Positions 1 through 6,152 of a stretch of DNA of 7,301 nt are shown here, one piece after another. Where the stretch lies: contig JACCYP010000114.1 in the NCBI GenBank assembly GCA_013696425.1, positions 1-7,301 on the forward strand, read 5' to 3'. The position numbers were made by a program, and so were the translations under genes. Positions within the stretch are counted from its first letter, which is position 1. Each line of letters begins with the position of its first letter. The notes beneath the pieces were generated by a model. That model was given only the letters and a program-made list of their open reading frames with translations, was not told the origin of the DNA and searched no databases. The stretch comes from Thermoleophilaceae bacterium. Lineage in GTDB: Bacteria > Actinomycetota > Thermoleophilia > Solirubrobacterales > Thermoleophilaceae.

Positions 1-878
1 GGCATCGTGCGCGCGTAGGAGAGCCAGTCCACCACGCGCGCGTTGGCGGGCGCCGAAGGCACCGGGTAGCCGCGCCGGTTCGTGGTCGCGATCACGCGCA
101 CCGGCTCATCAGCCAGGCCCTCGAGCGCCGCGCGCAGCATCCGCTGCTTCGGGTCCTGCGAGGTTGACGGCGCCACCAGCACGAGCGGCGCGTCGCCGGG
201 AGGCAGCTCGACCTCCCCGAAGGGCTGCTCCCACATCAGCGGCCCGGTCACCCGTGCCCACGGCTCCCAGCTCGAGCGGGGGTATTCGAGCTGGGGGAAG
301 GTCGCGACGATGGCGAGCTCGCGCGAGATGCCGTTGTGGGTCCACGGTAGCTCCGGCAACCCCACCCGCCGGCGCGCGCCGTTCAGCTCCTCGCGGCCCT
401 GTTCGACCCCGAGCCGCACGATCGGTTCCATTGCGCGCCACAGGGCCGCGCCCACGGGCGTGCGCGGCAGCCGTGCGCCGATCGAGTAGGGGGGAAACCC
501 GCGCTCGGGGGTGGGGAGGACGTGCGGGATGAGCGTGGCCCACCGGCGCTCCTCGAGCTCCGCGCCGAGCGGCGCCGCGGTGGTGAGGATGTCGGCCACC
601 ACCGCGTGGGGGTCGAACTCGCGCATCAGCGGCCGCGACTCCTGCGCCGCGAGCACCGCCGCCTGGTAGGGCGCGAGCGCGTCGCCGCGCTCCGGGAACA
701 CCTTGTACTCGGGCGCCGGCCCGAAGCGCATGCCTTCGCGCTCCACGTCCTCGCGCCAGCGGATCCACGTCTGCACGCAAACCTCGTGGCCGCGCGCGGT
801 GAGCGCGCGGCCGAGGGCGATGGCCGGGAACGCGTGCCCGGGATCGCCGAAGGCGCTTAGTAGGAACCTACGCTTCAG
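1..878 (-). CDS. Glycosyltransferase, GT1/MGT-like family (partial, C-terminus off the window)
   Basis: The protein should transfer a sugar from a nucleotide-sugar donor to a small hydrophobic acceptor in the cytoplasm, as GT-B fold MGT/UGT-type enzymes do. About 292 of the roughly 400 residues usual for the family are present. The N-terminal Rossmann half opens with a beta strand followed by FGDPGHAFPAIALGRAL (residues 10-26), the classic glycine/His acceptor-side motif, and has DPHAVVADILTTAAPLGAEL at about 89-108. The C-terminal half begins with PLVLVAPSTSQDP (231-243) and NARVVDWLSYARTMP at the edge. The donor-binding HGG region lies outside the window. No ATG, GTG or TTG lies in frame between an in-frame stop (918-920) and the N-terminal motif. 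The only sensible start is CTG at 876-878, giving MKRRFLLSAFGDPGH and overlapping the LLM stop as CTGA. It is probably co-transcribed with the LLM gene. The family call is firm; donor, acceptor and exact start are not. Confidence 0.87.
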   Translation of the reverse strand, partial: MKRRFLLSAFGDPGHAFPAIALGRALTARGHEVCVQTWIRWREDVEREGMRFGPAPEYKVFPERGDALAPYQAAVLAAQESRPLMREFDPHAVVADILTTAAPLGAELEERRWATLIPHVLPTPERGFPPYSIGARLPRTPVGAALWRAMEPIVRLGVEQGREELNGARRRVGLPELPWTHNGISRELAIVATFPQLEYPRSSWEPWARVTGPLMWEQPFGEVELPPGDAPLVLVAPSTSQDPKQRMLRAALEGLADEPVRVIATTNRRGYPVPSAPANARVVDWLSYARTM

Positions 879-1915
879 TTCATCTCGGCGAGGTCGCGGA
901 TCATCTTGCCGCGCCCCTCAACCGTCATGTCGAGCGGAGTGCACACGAGCGTGCCCACGCCCGCATCGCGGTAGGCGTCGAGGCGGTCGCGCACCTTGTC
1001 CTTCGAGCCCACCAGCGAGACCATGTCGATCATCTCCGCCGGGATGGCCGCCGCGGCCTCGTCCTTCTTGCCGTCGAGGTAGAGGTCCTGGATCTCCTTC
1101 GCCTCCGCCTCGAAGCCGTAGCGCTGCATGGCCGCGTTGTAGAAGTTCTTCTTCCGCGAGCCCATGCCGCCCACGTACAGCGCGATGAGTGGGCGCATGC
1201 GGTCGCGTGCGGAGTCCTCGTCCTCGTCGATCGACACGTTCACGGCCGGAGCGATGTCGAAGGAGGCATCGATCTTCTTGCCGTTCCCGGTCTTCGCCGC
1301 GCCGGCCTCCAGGATCTCGCGCGTCTCCTTCACGTATTCGGGGGAGAAGAACATCGGCAAGAGCCCGTCGGCGATCTCGCCCACGAGCTCGGTGTTCTTC
1401 GGCCCGATGGCGGCGATGTAGATCGGGATCCGCTCCTGCACCGGCGCGATGGTCAGCTTGAGCGCCTTGCCGGGACCATCCGGCAGCGGTAGCTCGTACT
1501 CCTCGCCCTTGAACTCGAGCCGCTCGCGCGCGAGTGCCTTGCGCATGATCGCGACGTACTCGCGCGTGCGCTGGAGCTGGTGGGCGAAGCGCTGGCCGTG
1601 CCAGCCCTCGGCCACCTGCGGCCCGGACGAGCCGATACCGAGCTTCATCCGCCCGCCCGAGATGTTGTCGAGCGTGGCCGCGGTCATGGCGGTCATCGCT
1701 GGCGAGCGCGCGGGCATCTGGAAGATGGCCGAACCGATCTTGATCTTCTCCGTCCCGGCGGCGAGAAAGGCGAGCACGGTGGCCGTGTCGGAGCCGTATG
1801 CCTCGGCGGCCCAGACCGAATCGAAGCCGGATGACTCGGCGTCCTTCACCAGCTGGAGCTGCTGATCGGCGGTGAGGCCGAGGCCCCAGTAGCCGACTTG
1901 AAGGCCGAGTTCCAT
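875..1915 (-). CDS. LLM-class (luciferase-like) flavin/F420-dependent oxidoreductase
   Basis: This is a 346-residue cytoplasmic TIM-barrel oxidoreductase of the bacterial-luciferase superfamily. Many actinobacterial members use coenzyme F420, others FMN; the cofactor here is inferred and the substrate unknown. Visible hallmarks are the N-terminal strand ELGLQVGYWG, ESSGFDSVWAAEAYGSD (27-43), a KIKIGSAI strand (58-65), the ISGGRMKLGIGSSG loop (85-98), ERIPIYIAAIGPKN (161-174) and EIADGLLPMF (180-189), and a C-terminal VSLVGSKDKVRDRLDAYRDA (299-318) typical of the family. Length and start are normal. The ATG at 1913-1915 is preceded by AAGGA with 7 nt spacing. It is the first gene of an apparent two-gene transcript with the glycosyltransferase, which it overlaps by 4 nt. 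It is transcribed divergently from the 169-aa unknown gene. Confidence 0.93.
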   Translation of the reverse strand: MELGLQVGYWGLGLTADQQLQLVKDAESSGFDSVWAAEAYGSDTATVLAFLAAGTEKIKIGSAIFQMPARSPAMTAMTAATLDNISGGRMKLGIGSSGPQVAEGWHGQRFAHQLQRTREYVAIMRKALARERLEFKGEEYELPLPDGPGKALKLTIAPVQERIPIYIAAIGPKNTELVGEIADGLLPMFFSPEYVKETREILEAGAAKTGNGKKIDASFDIAPAVNVSIDEDEDSARDRMRPLIALYVGGMGSRKKNFYNAAMQRYGFEAEAKEIQDLYLDGKKDEAAAAIPAEMIDMVSLVGSKDKVRDRLDAYRDAGVGTLVCTPLDMTVEGRGKMIRDLAEMN

Positions 1916-1920
1916 GCAAG

Positions 1921-1927
1921 CTTCCTT
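1921..1927 (-). promoter_or_regulatory. Shine-Dalgarno site of the LLM oxidoreductase gene
   Basis: On the minus strand AAGGAAG precedes the ATG at 1915, with 5 nt between the end of the element and the start codon. It is one of the clearest ribosome binding sites in the window and fixes this start. The alternative plus-strand ATG at 1898 would have to be translated across it. Confidence 0.7.
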
Positions 1928-1945
1928 TCAGGGGGAGGGTCCCGT

Positions 1946-1974
1946 TTGAGAGAGGCGACGGGGGCCATTAGAGT
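1946..1974 (+). promoter_or_regulatory. Sigma70-type promoter for the 169-aa unknown gene
   Basis: A -35 box TTGAGA (1946-1951, 5 of 6 consensus) and a -10 box TAGAGT (1969-1974, 4 of 6 with the key T, A and final T) are separated by exactly 17 nt. Transcription would start near 1981, leaving a leader of about 37 nt before the GTG at 2018. The hexamers and spacing are seen directly; activity is inferred. Confidence 0.5.
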
Positions 1975-1994
1975 GCCGAATCGCAGGGGATCCT

Positions 1995-2012
1995 ATGGAA
2001 AGCGAGTTGTAA
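1995..2012 (+). other. Candidate five-codon leader ORF (MESEL)
   Basis: ATG GAA AGC GAG TTG TAA lies in the predicted leader of the 169-aa gene. AGGGGA (1985-1990) sits 4 nt upstream, and the stop ends 5 nt before the main GTG start. The main start itself has only a weak, distant purine stretch. Re-initiation after this mini-ORF could therefore load ribosomes onto the main gene. A five-codon ORF can easily arise by chance, so confidence is low. Confidence 0.22.
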
Positions 2013-2017
2013 CGGCG

Positions 2018-2527
2018 GTGAAGCGTCCACGCAGGGCCGCGCAGTCACTGAGGACAGCAGTCGACTGCCTGCCCGAACCCACGAAGACCGCGATGCTCTC
2101 GGGCGTACGCGCGAACAGCATCATCGTCGGCGCATACAGCAGCCGCGACGGCGGCATTTGTCCCATGCTCGCCGCCCACCGCGGCGGCGGCCGCACGTCC
2201 TTCGAGGGCTTTGCCAAGGCCTGGGACCGCTACACGGGGGCCAAGGGCCGCGCACGCCCGGCAACCCCACGCGAGATAACGGCGCTGATCGCAATGCTCG
2301 AGGCCTCGCTCGCTGATTCCCCCGGAGTGGAGACGAACCTCGGCCACGCGATCTCCGAGCACCGCGTGCTCACCGCCCGGACCGAGCGTGTCGCGCCCCG
2401 CAAGCCCCGCTTGCGCAGCTGGCTTCCGGTCTTCCGCCGCGCCGACGCCTACGAGGCGGCCGGCCACCCGCTGCATCGCGGCTCCGAGGACACCTCGGAC
2501 CCCGCGCGCGAGCGCGAGCACGCCTGA
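2018..2527 (+). CDS. Conserved-looking actinobacterial protein of unknown function (169 aa)
   Basis: I cannot assign a function. With the GTG start the protein is MKRPRRAAQSLRTAVDCLPE onward. An acidic/hydrophobic N-terminal helix (about 11-30) leads to SIIVGAYSSRDGGICPMLAAHR (34-55), a glycine/Cys-containing segment that looks like a conserved core. Then come GGGRTSFEGFAKAWDRYTGA (56-75), a helix PREITALIAMLEASL (84-98), and a basic linker ending in RSWLPVFRRADAYEAAG (133-149). The tail is charged and probably disordered. The core resembles uncharacterised proteins I recall from actinobacteria. There is no signal peptide or membrane segment, so it should be cytoplasmic. GTG at 2018 is preferred because it lies downstream of the 1946-1974 promoter. 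The longer ATG at 1898 would start inside the opposite gene, and GTG at 1973 lies within the -10 box. The gene is convergent with the SDR gene, with a 17-nt gap. Confidence 0.75.
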   Translation: MKRPRRAAQSLRTAVDCLPEPTKTAMLSGVRANSIIVGAYSSRDGGICPMLAAHRGGGRTSFEGFAKAWDRYTGAKGRARPATPREITALIAMLEASLADSPGVETNLGHAISEHRVLTARTERVAPRKPRLRSWLPVFRRADAYEAAGHPLHRGSEDTSDPAREREHA

Positions 2528-2544
2528 ACCTCGCCCGCTGCGGC

Positions 2545-3267
2545 TTACATCTTGTCGCTGGGCCTGAGGAACTGGATCTCGGGCACGACGCAGTTCTTCG
2601 ACGTGCCGAGCAGGAAGCGCACGCCGGCGGCGATGTCCTCGGGCTGGATCATCTCGTCCTTCGGCACCTCGCCCTCGACCCAGTCGGTCATCGGCGTGGC
2701 GACGAAGCCGGGGCACAGCGCGGTGCAGGTGATGCCCTCCGGTCCGTACTCCTGCTGAGTGGCCTGCGATAGCCCGACCACGCCGAACTTGGTCGCCGAG
2801 TACATGGCAAGGCCGGCCTGGCCGAACTTCCCGGCGATCGACGCGGTGTTCACGATCAGCGCCTTGCCGTGCTCCTTGCCGGCCGCGCGCAGCAGCGGCA
2901 CGCAGTCCCGCGTCATCAGGTAGACCGCGCGCAGGTTCACGTCGAGCTGCATGTCGAGCTTCTTGGTCTCGGCGTCGTGGATCAGACCGCCGATGCCCAC
3001 CCCGGCGTTGTTCACGAGCACGTCGAGGCGGCCGAACTTCTCCTCGTGCTCGGAGGCGATCCGCTTGATGTCCTCCTCGTTGGCCATGTTCGCGGCGACG
3101 GTGTGCACCTCGAAGCCCTCCTCCCGCAGCCCGGCGACCGCTTCCTCGAGCTTCTCGGGACGGCGGGCGGACACCGTGAGCCCGTAGCCGTCCTGCCCGA
3201 GCATGCGGGCGATCGCGAGCCCGATGCCGCTCGACCCTCCGGTGATGATCGCGGCGCGCTCGGCCAT
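2545..3267 (-). CDS. Short-chain dehydrogenase/reductase (classical SDR)
   Basis: This 240-residue cytoplasmic NAD(P)-dependent oxidoreductase would interconvert a hydroxyl and a carbonyl group on an unknown substrate. All classical SDR signatures are present: TGGSSGIG nucleotide-binding loop (9-16), NNAG (86-89), structural Asn111, and catalytic Ser143, Tyr156 and Lys160 in YSATK. The PG motif after beta-6 is in CPGFVATPMTD (185-195). Arg35 and Arg36 just after beta-2 favour NADP(H) over NAD(H). The adenine-pocket Asp common after beta-3 is replaced by Asn60 (AANMAN). Length is normal. Its ATG shares a base with the TAA of the upstream acyl-CoA ligase (TAATG), so the two are very likely translationally coupled. 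A role on an acyl-CoA or lipid substrate follows from that pairing and is inferred. Confidence 0.95.
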   Translation of the reverse strand: MAERAAIITGGSSGIGLAIARMLGQDGYGLTVSARRPEKLEEAVAGLREEGFEVHTVAANMANEEDIKRIASEHEEKFGRLDVLVNNAGVGIGGLIHDAETKKLDMQLDVNLRAVYLMTRDCVPLLRAAGKEHGKALIVNTASIAGKFGQAGLAMYSATKFGVVGLSQATQQEYGPEGITCTALCPGFVATPMTDWVEGEVPKDEMIQPEDIAAGVRFLLGTSKNCVVPEIQFLRPSDKM

Positions 3268-4904
3268 TACTTCGTCCCCTCCTTCTCGACGAGCTCGCGC
3301 TTCAGGATCTTGCCGGTCGCGTTTCGCGGCAGCTCGTCGACGAACTCCACGTCGCGCGGCACCTTGTAGCGGGCGAGGTTCTTCTTCACGTGCTCCTTCA
3401 GGGCGGCGTCGTCGATCGACTTGCCCTTGGCCTTGACGACCACGGCCTTCAGGCGCGCGCCGAACTGCTCGTCCTCGACGCCGATCACCGCTGCCTCCTC
3501 GACGGCGTCGTGGCCCATGAGCAGATCCTCGACCTCGCCCGGGTACACGTTCTCGCCGCCCGAGACGATCATGTCGTCCTCGCGCGAGTCGACGAACAGC
3601 CGGTTCTCCTCGTCGATATGGCCGACGTCGCCGGTGGACATCATGCCCTCGAGCTCCTGCTTGGAGCCCGAGCCTCCGGTGTAGCCCTCGAAGAGCAGGT
3701 CATTCCAGACGAAGATGCGGCCGGTCTCGCCCGTGGGCAGGCGCTTGTCGCCCTCGCCGAAGATCACGACATCGGTGCCGTGTGGGGGCTTGCCGACGGT
3801 CCCCGGCGCGCTGCGCATGTCCTGCGGCGTGGCGATCGCCGCCCACGCGACCTCGGTCGAGCCGTAGAGGTTGTAGAGGTTCTCGCCGGTGGCATCCATC
3901 CACTTGTTGGCGAGCTTCGCGTGCAGCGCCGAGCCGCTCGCCATCACCACGCGCAGCGAGGAGAGGTCGTACTTCTTGATGGTTTCCTCGGGCAGGTCGA
4001 GGATGCGAGCGAGCATCACGGGCACCACCGCCATGAGTGACGGGCGCTCGCGGTCGATCGCCTGGAGCGTGCGCTCGGGATCGAACTTGCGCTGGAGGAC
4101 GATCGTCGAGCCGAGCGGCAGCGCGATCTGGAAGTGAGCGGCGCCCCATGCGTGGAAGAGCGGGGCGGCTATCAGCGTGCGCTCCTCCGCCTTCAGCGGA
4201 ACGCGGTCGAGCATCGCGGCCACCGGGTCGAGTGACTTCGGCGCGCCGCGGGTGGCGCCCTTCGGCGTGCCGGTGGTGCCCGAGGTGAGGATCACGATCT
4301 TGCCGTTCTCCTTCGGCGCGACGGGCTCGGCGGGGTCGCCCTCGAGGATCAGGTCCTCGAGCCGGCGGTCCTTCGCGGGCGGTGTGGGGTCACCGTCGAC
4401 CTCGAGGGCGACGAAGCGCTTGAGTTGCCGCCCCTCGGTGGCCTCGTCGATCAGGTCGAGGAACTCCGCGTCGTAGATCACGGCGCGTGGCTTCTCGCGC
4501 TCGAGCACGCCCGCCGCCTGCGGACCCGCGAAGGAGGTATTCAGGAACAGCGAGTTACCGCCGAGCTTCGAGACCGCGACCGTCGACTCGATGAAGAAGC
4601 GGTGGTTGCGGGCGAGCAGCGCGACGCCGTCGCCTTCGCCAACGCCCTCGTCGGCGAGCGCATGGGCGAGCTTGTTCGTCCGCACATGGAGCTCGCGCCA
4701 GGTGAGACTGCCCTCGTCGTCGATGATCGCGAGGTCGTTCGGGCGGCGCAGGGCGTTTGCGATGGCGCCGGTGGCAGGGGTGGCTCCCCAGCGCAGGTAG
4801 GCGACGCCGAGGCGTGCGAGCCGGTCCGGGCGGACCGGCTTCAACACCCCGCTCCTGGCGAGGACCTTTACGGTGAATGCCTTGGAGGCGAGGGGGTTCT
4901 TCAT
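3267..4904 (-). CDS. FadD-type acyl-CoA synthetase (AMP-binding ligase)
   Basis: This 545-residue ANL-superfamily enzyme activates a carboxylic acid with ATP to an acyl-adenylate and then to the CoA thioester. Core motifs are intact: P-loop TSGTTGTPKG (207-216), YGSTE (347-351), STGD (423-426), the hinge region DSREDDMIVSGGENVYP (439-455), and the C-terminal PRNATGKILKR with the adenylation Lys532. The N-terminal VLKPVRPDRLARLGVAYLRWG (20-40) resembles the leader of mycobacterial FadD2/FadD12-type ligases, which suggests a medium or long acyl chain; substrate is not readable from sequence. The ATG at 4904 lacks a convincing Shine-Dalgarno, and no in-frame start lies just upstream. It is the first gene of a two-gene operon with the SDR and is divergent from the lipoprotein gene. 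Tight pairing with the SDR suggests fatty-acid or related lipid metabolism. Confidence 0.95.
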   Translation of the reverse strand: MKNPLASKAFTVKVLARSGVLKPVRPDRLARLGVAYLRWGATPATGAIANALRRPNDLAIIDDEGSLTWRELHVRTNKLAHALADEGVGEGDGVALLARNHRFFIESTVAVSKLGGNSLFLNTSFAGPQAAGVLEREKPRAVIYDAEFLDLIDEATEGRQLKRFVALEVDGDPTPPAKDRRLEDLILEGDPAEPVAPKENGKIVILTSGTTGTPKGATRGAPKSLDPVAAMLDRVPLKAEERTLIAAPLFHAWGAAHFQIALPLGSTIVLQRKFDPERTLQAIDRERPSLMAVVPVMLARILDLPEETIKKYDLSSLRVVMASGSALHAKLANKWMDATGENLYNLYGSTEVAWAAIATPQDMRSAPGTVGKPPHGTDVVIFGEGDKRLPTGETGRIFVWNDLLFEGYTGGSGSKQELEGMMSTGDVGHIDEENRLFVDSREDDMIVSGGENVYPGEVEDLLMGHDAVEEAAVIGVEDEQFGARLKAVVVKAKGKSIDDAALKEHVKKNLARYKVPRDVEFVDELPRNATGKILKRELVEKEGTK

Positions 4905-4936
4905 GCCGGGCCGGTACCAAGGAAAGCTATTTGAAT

Positions 4937-4953
4937 CGCGCGTTAAGCGCGCG
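4937..4953. repeat. Perfect 6-bp CG inverted repeat in a divergent promoter region
   Basis: CGCGCG (4937-4942), a TTAAG loop and CGCGCG (4948-4953) form an inverted repeat roughly in the upstream half of the 92-nt gap between the divergent acyl-CoA ligase and lipoprotein starts. It could be a regulator site or a short hairpin in DNA. It is not followed by a T-run and lies upstream of both genes, so it is not a terminator. CG-only repeats are common by chance in such GC-rich DNA. Confidence 0.3.
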
Positions 4954-4983
4954 CACGGCCGGATCTGGGGCGGTTTCAGCCCG

Positions 4984-4989
4984 TAGTCT
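4984..4989 (+). promoter_or_regulatory. Candidate -10 box of a leaderless promoter for the lipoprotein gene
   Basis: TAGTCT fits the TANNNT -10 pattern and ends 7 nt before the ATG at 4997. That is the spacing expected when the transcript starts at the start codon, as is common in actinobacteria. The -35 region at the matching distance (GGATCT) is poor. The only ribosome-binding alternative is GAAG, 2 nt from the ATG, which is too close to work well. Confidence 0.35.
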
Positions 4990-4996
4990 TGAAGCG

Positions 4997-5983
4997 ATGC
5001 GCCTGCGGGTCACATTCGCCTGCCTTGGCGTCGCAGCGCTCGCTCTCGGCGGCTGCGGCGACGAGGCCAAGGATCGCGGCGACTCCGCGGCGGAGGCGCC
5101 GCCAGTGGCCCGTGCCGCCGATTTCCCCAAGGCCGACGGGCGCACGCTCGGCGAACTGAAGAAGTCGCTCGGAGCCGGCCCGGTGCTCGGTCCGGCCTCG
5201 ACGCAGCTCCAGGCTGGCGAGGAGCGGTTCGGATTCGCGCTCTTCGATCGCTCGCGCAAGCAGATCACCGAGGCCCAGACGGCGCTCTACGCGGCGCCGA
5301 TCCGCGGTCAGACCGCCTCCTCCGGCGTGGTCGGCCCGTTTCCGGCGAAGTACGAGTCGCTCGAGGTGAAGCCGCAGTTCCAGTCCCAGACTGTGAAGTC
5401 CGATCCCGACGCCGCCGCCGGGGTGTATGTGAGCGACCTGAAGCTGCCGAAGGGCGGCAACTGGGCGCTGATGGCGGTTGCGCGCCTCGACGAACGGCTC
5501 GTGGCCAGCGACCCGATCGCGATCGAGTCCGGCGACTTCGACGCACCGAAGGTGGGGGAGAAGGCGATCGAGATCTCCACGCCCACGCGCGCCTCGGTCG
5601 GCGGCGACATCGCATCGATCGACACGCGCGAGCCGCCCTCGACCATGCACGAGGTCGATTTCAAGGACGTGCTCGGCAAGAAGCCCGTGGTGCTCACATT
5701 CGCCACGGCCGCGCTGTGCCAGAGCCGCGTGTGCGGGCCCGTGATCGACGTGACCGAGGAGGTCAAGTCAAAGCACCAGAAGGACGTCGAGTTCGTGCAC
5801 ATGGAGATCTACCAGGACAACGAGCTCGACAAGGGCTTTCGGCCCCAGTTCGCCAAGTGGAAGCTGCCGAGCGAGCCGTGGACCTTCGTGATCGACCGCG
5901 ACGGGGTCGTTAGCAAGCGTTACAGCGGCCCGTTCAGCGTCGACGAGCTCGACGCCGCGGTGTCGAAGGTGGCGGAGCATTGA
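4997..5983 (+). CDS. Lipoprotein with C-terminal thioredoxin-like domain
   Basis: This 328-residue protein should be exported, lipidated and anchored outside the cytoplasmic membrane. A basic start MRLR, a hydrophobic stretch and lipobox ALGGC place the lipidated Cys at residue 20, followed by a charged, Ala-rich linker. Residues about 45-190 look like a beta-rich domain (RFGFALFDRSRKQ, GVYVSDLKLPKGGNWALMAVA). Residues about 215-328 look like a thioredoxin/TlpA-type fold: KKPVVLTFATAALCQSRVCGPVID, a helix, FVHMEIYQD, then SEPWTFVIDRDGVVSKRYSG with the expected Pro294 before the last strands. The usual CxxC is altered: Cys241 and Cys246 are spaced CxxxxC, and CGPV replaces CGPC. A redox or metal-related role is plausible but unproven. 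The start at 4997 is chosen because it gives a textbook lipoprotein signal. A longer in-frame ATG at 4877 would overlap the ligase gene and bury the signal. Confidence 0.85.
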   Translation: MRLRVTFACLGVAALALGGCGDEAKDRGDSAAEAPPVARAADFPKADGRTLGELKKSLGAGPVLGPASTQLQAGEERFGFALFDRSRKQITEAQTALYAAPIRGQTASSGVVGPFPAKYESLEVKPQFQSQTVKSDPDAAAGVYVSDLKLPKGGNWALMAVARLDERLVASDPIAIESGDFDAPKVGEKAIEISTPTRASVGGDIASIDTREPPSTMHEVDFKDVLGKKPVVLTFATAALCQSRVCGPVIDVTEEVKSKHQKDVEFVHMEIYQDNELDKGFRPQFAKWKLPSEPWTFVIDRDGVVSKRYSGPFSVDELDAAVSKVAEH

Positions 5984-6014
5984 TGCCGAGTACCTCGCCA
6001 CGCACGAGGACCCG

Positions 6015-6143
6015 ATGCGCTTCACGCTCGTTCCCGGGCACGACGATCCGAGCATCGAGAGCGTCGTCGACCGCTACGAGCGCTTCTGGGTGATCCAGAA
6101 GCTCCCGCTGGACGGCATCCCGGAGATCGTCGAGGAGGGCTGA
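6015..6143 (+). CDS. Small ORF, unknown function (42 aa), possibly a remnant of a longer frame
   Basis: The product starts MRFTLVPGHDDPSIESVVDR and ends in LPLDGIPEIVEEG; I do not recognise it. Nearly every codon ends in G or C and the composition is balanced and acidic, unlike the Arg/Ser-rich shadow frames nearby, so the stretch looks truly coding. GAGGA (6006-6010) lies 4 nt before the ATG and could be its ribosome binding site. The same frame reads protein-like (DAEYLATHEDP) back to 5982, directly at the lipoprotein stop. The real gene may therefore start further upstream at a rare codon, have lost its start by a frameshift, or be the tail of a frameshifted lipoprotein extension. It ends 9 nt from the stop of the convergent 67-aa gene. 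Confidence 0.5.
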   Translation: MRFTLVPGHDDPSIESVVDRYERFWVIQKLPLDGIPEIVEEG

Positions 6144-6152
6144 CGCCGGACG

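Noticed and set aside
1898..2017. N-terminal extension of the 169-aa gene from the ATG at 1898
   Set aside because: It overlaps the start and ribosome site of the opposite LLM gene, lies upstream of the best promoter, and its extra 40 residues have no protein-like pattern.
2525..2550. Bidirectional terminator between the convergent 169-aa and SDR genes
   Set aside because: I find no stable stem followed by a T-run in the short gap or its edges.
2045..2716. Long minus-strand ORF across the 169-aa gene and the SDR end
   Set aside because: It is rich in Arg, Ala and Gly, spans two real genes in a shadow frame, and has no domain-like pattern.
3390..4040. Long plus-strand ORF antisense to the acyl-CoA ligase
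   Set aside because: Its His/Leu/Val/Ala-rich composition is the usual antisense image of a high-GC gene; all ligase motifs are intact on the other strand.
4877..4996. N-terminal extension of the lipoprotein from the ATG at 4877
   Set aside because: It overlaps the acyl-CoA ligase start and would bury a textbook lipoprotein signal peptide 40 residues inside the protein.
5983..6093. ORF from the TGATG overlap behind the lipoprotein, starting at the ATG at 5983
   Set aside because: It has a good ribosome site, but the product is a Ser/Arg/Thr string typical of a wrong frame; the frame one base earlier carries the coding signal.
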